A DNA stretch of 64,000 nucleotides, taken from the NCBI GenBank assembly GCA_045645505.1, contig JAZRIW010000006.1, positions 16,729 through 80,728 of the forward strand, in the 5' to 3' direction. The notes beneath the pieces were generated by a model that saw only the letters and a program-made list of their open reading frames with translations, made no database searches and was not told the DNA's origin. This DNA is from Fumia sp045645505. Lineage in GTDB: Bacteria; Bacillota; Clostridia; Oscillospirales; Ruminococcaceae. Shown piece by piece: positions 61,757-64,000 of the stretch (the stretch's first letter is position 1; the number at the start of each line of letters is the position of its first letter). The position numbers and the translations under genes were made by a program.

Positions 61757-61873
61757 ACTTATCGCCTCCCCCATAATTATACATATACTTTTTATATGAA
61801 AAAATGGTATAATGTTACATTAACTTGTTATTTTGTTGTTTTTAAAAAAATATATTTTATAAGAATTCTCATA

Positions 61874-61908
61874 AAAAACCGCAGATTCTTATAGAATCCG
61901 CGGTTTTT
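61874..61908 (-). terminator. Terminator of the csoR operon (bidirectional)
   Basis: AAAAACCGCaGATTC (61874-61888) pairs with GAATCcGCGGTTTTT (61894-61908). It follows the small-protein stop by about 20 bases and has T-runs on both sides. Confidence 0.85.
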
Positions 61909-61928
61909 ATTTTAATAAGTTGTGTTAA

Positions 61929-62078
61929 TTATTTTTTCTCCAAATGTTTTTTTGCTTCTTCCTCAGAAATTTCTTTCATAATTTCGCCACAGCATTTAAT
62001 GCCGCAGTTTTCACAAGTACAATCAACCAAAACCTTAACCATTGCACCACATTTTTCGCAAATTGCAAATTTATCCAT
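61929..62078 (-). CDS. 49-residue cysteine-rich protein linked to csoR
   Basis: A small protein below the usual gene-calling length. It has seven cysteines: C7 and C10 (ICEKCG), C20, C22 and C25 (DCTCENC), and C29-C30 (KCCGE). The C-x2-C plus CC-G-E pattern resembles desulforedoxin and the N-terminal domain of desulfoferrodoxin, which hold Fe or Zn in a Cys4 site; the extra C-x-C-x2-C is unlike desulforedoxin and could bind a thiophilic metal. The ATG at 62078 has a strong GGAGGTG site. It is nine bases plus the RBS after csoR, thus probably copper-responsive. A copper carrier or scavenger is plausible; iron/redox use is the alternative. Confidence 0.8.
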   Translation of the reverse strand: MDKFAICEKCGAMVKVLVDCTCENCGIKCCGEIMKEISEEEAKKHLEKK

Positions 62079-62090
62079 ATTTACACCTCC

Positions 62091-62387
62091 CTATTGATTA
62101 AATCTTTTAAACAGACTAATTAGTTCATCAATGGAATCCATATCACCGTTTTCCAAATCTCTGGTCACACACATATATAAATGATTTTCTAAAATGTGCG
62201 TTGATAAACTTTTGACAGAATTTTTAACGGCAGATAATTGAATTAAAACATCATTACAGTATGCGTCATTATCTATCATTTTAGTAATTCCATTAATTTG
62301 ACCGCTTATTCTGTTCAGCCTGTTAATTATTAACTTTTTATCCTCTGGACTTCTTTTAGTTTTTTTGTTACAACAATTATTGTCCAT
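62091..62387 (-). CDS. csoR: Copper-sensing transcriptional repressor CsoR
   Basis: CsoR is an all-helical tetrameric repressor that leaves DNA on binding Cu(I). The 98-residue protein keeps the metal ligands Cys44 (AYCNDV), His69 and Cys73 (NHLYMC), the spacing expected for CsoR and not the formaldehyde or nickel sensors. A Cys-Cys pair lies at 5-6. The ATG at 62387 has a GGGAGGTGT site. No CopA ATPase or CopZ is adjacent; the only operon partner is the 49-residue cysteine-rich protein. Confidence 0.92.
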   Translation of the reverse strand: MDNNCCNKKTKRSPEDKKLIINRLNRISGQINGITKMIDNDAYCNDVLIQLSAVKNSVKSLSTHILENHLYMCVTRDLENGDMDSIDELISLFKRFNQ

Positions 62388-62405
62388 ATCACACCTCCCG
62401 ATAAT

Positions 62406-62435
62406 ATAATATACCCCACAGGGGTATATAGTCAA
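62406..62435 (-). promoter_or_regulatory. Promoter of the csoR operon
   Basis: Minus strand -35 TTGACT (62430-62435), 18-base spacer, -10 TATTAT (62406-62411). The spacer is filled by the CsoR-like palindrome, so repressor and polymerase would compete. Confidence 0.75.
62409..62429. promoter_or_regulatory. CsoR operator palindrome
   Basis: ATATACCCC (62409-62417), ACA, GGGGTATAT (62421-62429): a perfect nine-base inverted repeat of the known CsoR type (TACCCC/GGGGTA). A further half-site, GGGGGGTATAT, is at 62438-62448, on the far side of the -35 element. Confidence 0.85.
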
Positions 62436-62514
62436 CAGGGGGGTATATCTGATATGATACATTCCTCATTTTATCTTTTATTTTAAAAAAGAAAGAATAA
62501 TGAATAGTTACAAG

Positions 62515-62559
62515 TACAAAAAGAAACGACAACTTTCTTATGGAAAATTGTCGTTTCTT
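62515..62559 (-). terminator. Terminator after tRNA-Leu(GAG)
   Basis: AAGAAACGACAA (62521-62532) pairs perfectly with TTGTCGTTTCTT (62548-62559). On the minus strand it follows the tRNA by about three bases and ends in TTTTTG. Confidence 0.9.
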
Positions 62560-62562
62560 TAG

Positions 62563-62647
62563 TGGTGCAGATGACGGGACTTGAACCCACACGAGCGTCG
62601 CTCACTACCACCTCAAGGTAGCGTGTCTGCCATTCCACCACATCTGC
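62563..62647 (-). tRNA. tRNA-Leu (anticodon GAG)
   Basis: Acceptor GCAGATG pairs with CATCTGC, discriminator A and encoded CCA. Anticodon arm CTACC-TTGAGGT-GGTAG gives GAG, reading CUC and CUU. It has a long variable arm and GGTTCAAGTCC T-arm. 85 bases. Confidence 0.97.
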
Positions 62648-62672
62648 ACATTCCCTGAACGGAACATATGCT

Positions 62673-62701
62673 ATTATATCAAAGCTTTCATTAATTGTCA
62701 A
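62673..62701 (-). promoter_or_regulatory. Consensus SigA promoter of tRNA-Leu(GAG)
   Basis: Minus strand perfect -35 TTGACA (62696-62701), 17-base spacer, perfect -10 TATAAT (62673-62678), about 25 bases before the tRNA. Confidence 0.9.
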
Positions 62702-62748
62702 GCCTTTTTTAAAAAAATATTTATTTTTTCCAGATATATATTTACAGA

Positions 62749-62775
62749 ACATATTTTGAATTTTTCGCATAAAAT
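62749..62775 (+). promoter_or_regulatory. Possible mother-cell sporulation promoter of the amidase gene
   Basis: CATAAAAT (62768-62775) matches seven of eight bases of the SigE -10 (CATACAMT), with ACATATT (62749-62755) as a near -35, but the spacer is only 12. Alternatively, for SigK an AC at 62749-62750 lies 17 bases before CATAAAATG. No SigA promoter is seen. Confidence 0.35.
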
Positions 62776-62803
62776 GATACATCTGAAAGAAAGGAGAATT
62801 AGC

Positions 62804-63541
62804 TTGCCAAAAATTTATTTAAGTCCTTCTACTCAGGAAGCAAATTTATACGTAAACGGAGGGTCAGAGGAATATTGGATGAATCGCCTCGCTGACGCTA
62901 TGGTCCCCTATTTACTTTCAAGTGGAATTCAATACACAAGAAATACTCCCGATATGACTGCTGTTTCTTCTATCAGAGCATCAAATGCAGGAAATTATGA
63001 TATACATCTTGCCCTGCATTCAAATGCTGCCCCCGAAGGAAGATATGGTGAATTTCAAGGTACAGATGTCTATTATTATCCCACCAGTATAAACGGAAGA
63101 CGATTAGCGGATATAATAGCTAAAAACTTAAAACGCATTTATCCGAACCCGGAACTTGTAAGAGCTGTATCTACAACCAGACTCGGTGAAGTAAGGCAAC
63201 CTAAGGTTCCCTCCGTTCTCATTGAATATGCCTATCACGACAATGAAGATGATGCAAACTGGATAAAAAATAATCTTAATGAAATAGCGGCAAATACTGT
63301 ACTTTCCCTTACTGAGTATTTTGGTATTCCTTTTATAACTCCCGAACCCATTCGTCAGGGCAGAGTTGCTACCCGTTCAGGTGGACTGAATATCCGTAGC
63401 AAACCAAATACTTCTTCAGCTGTAAAAGGCAGTATCCCAAATGGTGCCACAGTAACCGTATATTCCCGCACAGGCGACTGGTACGTAGTAGGTTATAGAG
63501 GGATTGTTGGTTATGCATATGCCGATTATATTAATTTTTAA
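62804..63541 (+). CDS. N-acetylmuramoyl-L-alanine amidase-fold protein with SH3b domain
   Basis: 245 residues. Residues 1-175 have the Amidase_3 fold (IYLSPSTQEAN, then EEYWMNRLADAMVPYL, LHSNAAPEG with His72, VLIEYAYHDN with Glu141). The first zinc histidine of classical enzymes (near 13) is alanine here, so activity is uncertain, although this variant is common in gut Clostridia. The last 60 residues are a bacterial SH3 domain (GLNIRSKPNTSSAVKGSIPNGATV). No signal peptide. The TTG start has AAGGAG eight bases upstream. A spore cortex or coat role is inferred from the fold, lack of export signal and sporulation-type promoter. Confidence 0.85.
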   Translation: MPKIYLSPSTQEANLYVNGGSEEYWMNRLADAMVPYLLSSGIQYTRNTPDMTAVSSIRASNAGNYDIHLALHSNAAPEGRYGEFQGTDVYYYPTSINGRRLADIIAKNLKRIYPNPELVRAVSTTRLGEVRQPKVPSVLIEYAYHDNEDDANWIKNNLNEIAANTVLSLTEYFGIPFITPEPIRQGRVATRSGGLNIRSKPNTSSAVKGSIPNGATVTVYSRTGDWYVVGYRGIVGYAYADYINF

Positions 63542-63549
63542 AATTAACA

Positions 63550-63578
63550 CGGAATGTCATTTTTTCTTTGACATTCCG
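63550..63578 (+). terminator. Terminator after the amidase gene
   Basis: CGGAATGTCA (63550-63559) pairs with TGACATTCCG (63569-63578), followed by ATATTTTTA. Its right arm contains most of the -35 TTGACA of the next promoter. Confidence 0.8.
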
Positions 63579-63596
63579 ATATTTTTATGATAAAAT
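63568..63596 (+). promoter_or_regulatory. SigA promoter upstream of tRNA-Ser
   Basis: Perfect -35 TTGACA (63568-63573), 17-base spacer, -10 TAAAAT (63591-63596). The -35 overlaps the amidase terminator stem. It lies 230 bases before tRNA-Ser, and no comparable promoter is seen closer. Confidence 0.75.
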
Positions 63597-63602
63597 ATAT
63601 CA

Positions 63603-63826
63603 CGTTGCATATGAAAACACCTATCAAAATATAGACGCATCGAAGTGGAGACGTTTACAAGCACTGCCGGTGGCAGATAAATCGAAGGCTACGGAGTGGC
63701 AGCGGTCGAAATTTTTTACGACAGTTATTAAAAATTTCGGGCACCGCAACAGGACATAACGTACATTTCCGTTATGAATTTAATTGAATATTGAAATAAA
63801 TTCACTTTTTGTGAGTTTATATATAC
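63603..63826 (+). other. Structured untranslated stretch leading to tRNA-Ser
   Basis: About 220 bases between promoter and tRNA. No credible gene: a 63-codon frame here lacks a start codon with an RBS and resembles nothing. Structures: CTGCC-GGT-GGCAG (63664-63676) and a long hairpin GCGGT plus CGAAATTTTT (63702-63716) with AAAAATTTCG plus ACCGC (63730-63747). Two short segments (63638-63648 ATCGAAGTGG and 63691-63699 ACGGAGTGG) echo the 5' half of the following tRNA-Ser. It may be a leader, a small RNA or decayed tRNA copies. Confidence 0.35.
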
Positions 63827-63915
63827 GGAGTGGTATCGAAGTGGTCATAACGGACATGACTCGAAATCATGATGCCCCCTGAGGGACGTGGGTTCGAATC
63901 CCACCCACTCCGCCA
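63827..63915 (+). tRNA. tRNA-Ser (anticodon CGA)
   Basis: Acceptor GGAGTGG pairs with CCACTCC, discriminator G and encoded CCA. The anticodon arm CATGA-CTCGAAA-TCATG gives CGA, reading UCG. A long variable arm and GGGTTCGAATCCC T-arm are typical of serine tRNA. 89 bases. Confidence 0.97.
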
Positions 63916-63917
63916 TG

Positions 63918-63954
63918 GCAAGGTTTTTCGGTTGAAAAACCTTGCTTTTTATTT
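63918..63954 (+). terminator. Terminator after tRNA-Ser
   Basis: GCAAGGTTTTTC (63918-63929) pairs perfectly with GAAAAACCTTGC (63934-63945), a four-base loop and TTTTTATTT follow. Confidence 0.92.
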
Positions 63955-64000
63955 CACCTACTGTTTATTAGATGATAGCATGTTTTAATTTAAAAAGCAA

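Noticed and set aside
61789..61860. Clear promoter for melA
   Set aside because: Several TATAAT-like hexamers exist in this A/T-rich tract, but none has a convincing -35 at proper distance.
62483..62782. 99-codon minus-strand frame over tRNA-Leu(GAG)
   Set aside because: It spans a tRNA, its terminator and promoter; no RBS or homology.
63568..63759. 63-codon plus-strand frame before tRNA-Ser
   Set aside because: The putative start lies in the promoter -35 and would not be transcribed; composition is not protein-like.
1..64000. CRISPR array, prophage, insertion sequence or rRNA operon
   Set aside because: No regularly spaced repeats, transposase, integrase, phage structural gene or rRNA sequence was found on either strand.

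Overview
The window looks like chromosome from a low-G+C, spore-forming Gram-positive of the class Clostridia, probably an uncultured gut or rumen lineage. The evidence is a complete spoIIIA operon (spoIIIAA to spoIIIAH), sigG, a PolC-type replicative polymerase, the Gram-positive gene block asp23-nusB-xseAB-ispA-dxs-tlyA-nadK-argR-recN, an FMN riboswitch of Gram-positive type, AGGAGG-type ribosome binding sites and frequent TTG/GTG starts. I cannot name a species. No phage, insertion sequence, CRISPR array or rRNA gene was seen. The nearest thing to a mobile sequence is a nested palindrome near 22.5 kb.

Layout. 1-6.9 kb (minus): histidine biosynthesis operon hisZGDCBHAF plus the start of hisI, cut by the window edge, behind a strong promoter with a tandem repeat. 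7.0-13.1 kb (minus): a histidine-phosphatase-fold gene, ispG and polC. 13.2-18.2 kb (minus): pyrH-frr-uppS-cdsA-dxr-rseP, a translation, isoprenoid and envelope operon. 18.4-22.3 kb (minus): an unusual 400-residue PRPP synthetase, then three linked genes with peptidoglycan-binding, SpoIID-like and Ig-like domains. 22.35-22.59 kb: the long nested inverted repeat. 22.6-34.9 kb (minus): a long collinear run from asp23 and nusB through DNA repair, isoprenoid, NAD and arginine-regulator genes, followed by a metal exporter, an HD hydrolase and ridA. 35.1-39.8 kb (minus): spoIIIA operon. 39.9-42 kb: hflX (minus) and sigG (plus). 42-45.6 kb (minus): an HAD phosphatase and ribU under an FMN riboswitch, then cysK-nadA.

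45.7-51.7 kb (plus): tsaE, tsaB, rpiB, upp, an amidohydrolase and secA. 51.7-61.8 kb: an accessory carbohydrate-related region with an SGNH hydrolase, an unfamiliar TIM-barrel glycosidase-like protein, two AraC regulators, a large FAD-dependent oxidoreductase, a membrane pyrophosphatase and a GH4 alpha-galactosidase. 61.9-64 kb: a csoR operon with a 49-residue cysteine-rich protein, a spore-type amidase, and tRNA-Leu(GAG) and tRNA-Ser(CGA). A tRNA-Leu(CAG) lies at 52.4 kb.

How the genes fit together. Five isoprenoid or carrier-lipid genes (dxs, dxr, ispG, ispA, uppS) fall in one window and feed envelope synthesis with cdsA and secA. The spoIIIA operon (mother cell) and sigG (forespore) are the two sides of the feeding-channel checkpoint, and each is preceded by a promoter resembling the expected sporulation sigma site. 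The most interesting undescribed material is the nested palindrome at 22.35-22.59 kb, the three-gene cell-wall module beside it, the CsoR-linked cysteine-rich miniprotein, and the structured untranslated stretch before tRNA-Ser. No gap without a gene exceeds 300 bases.
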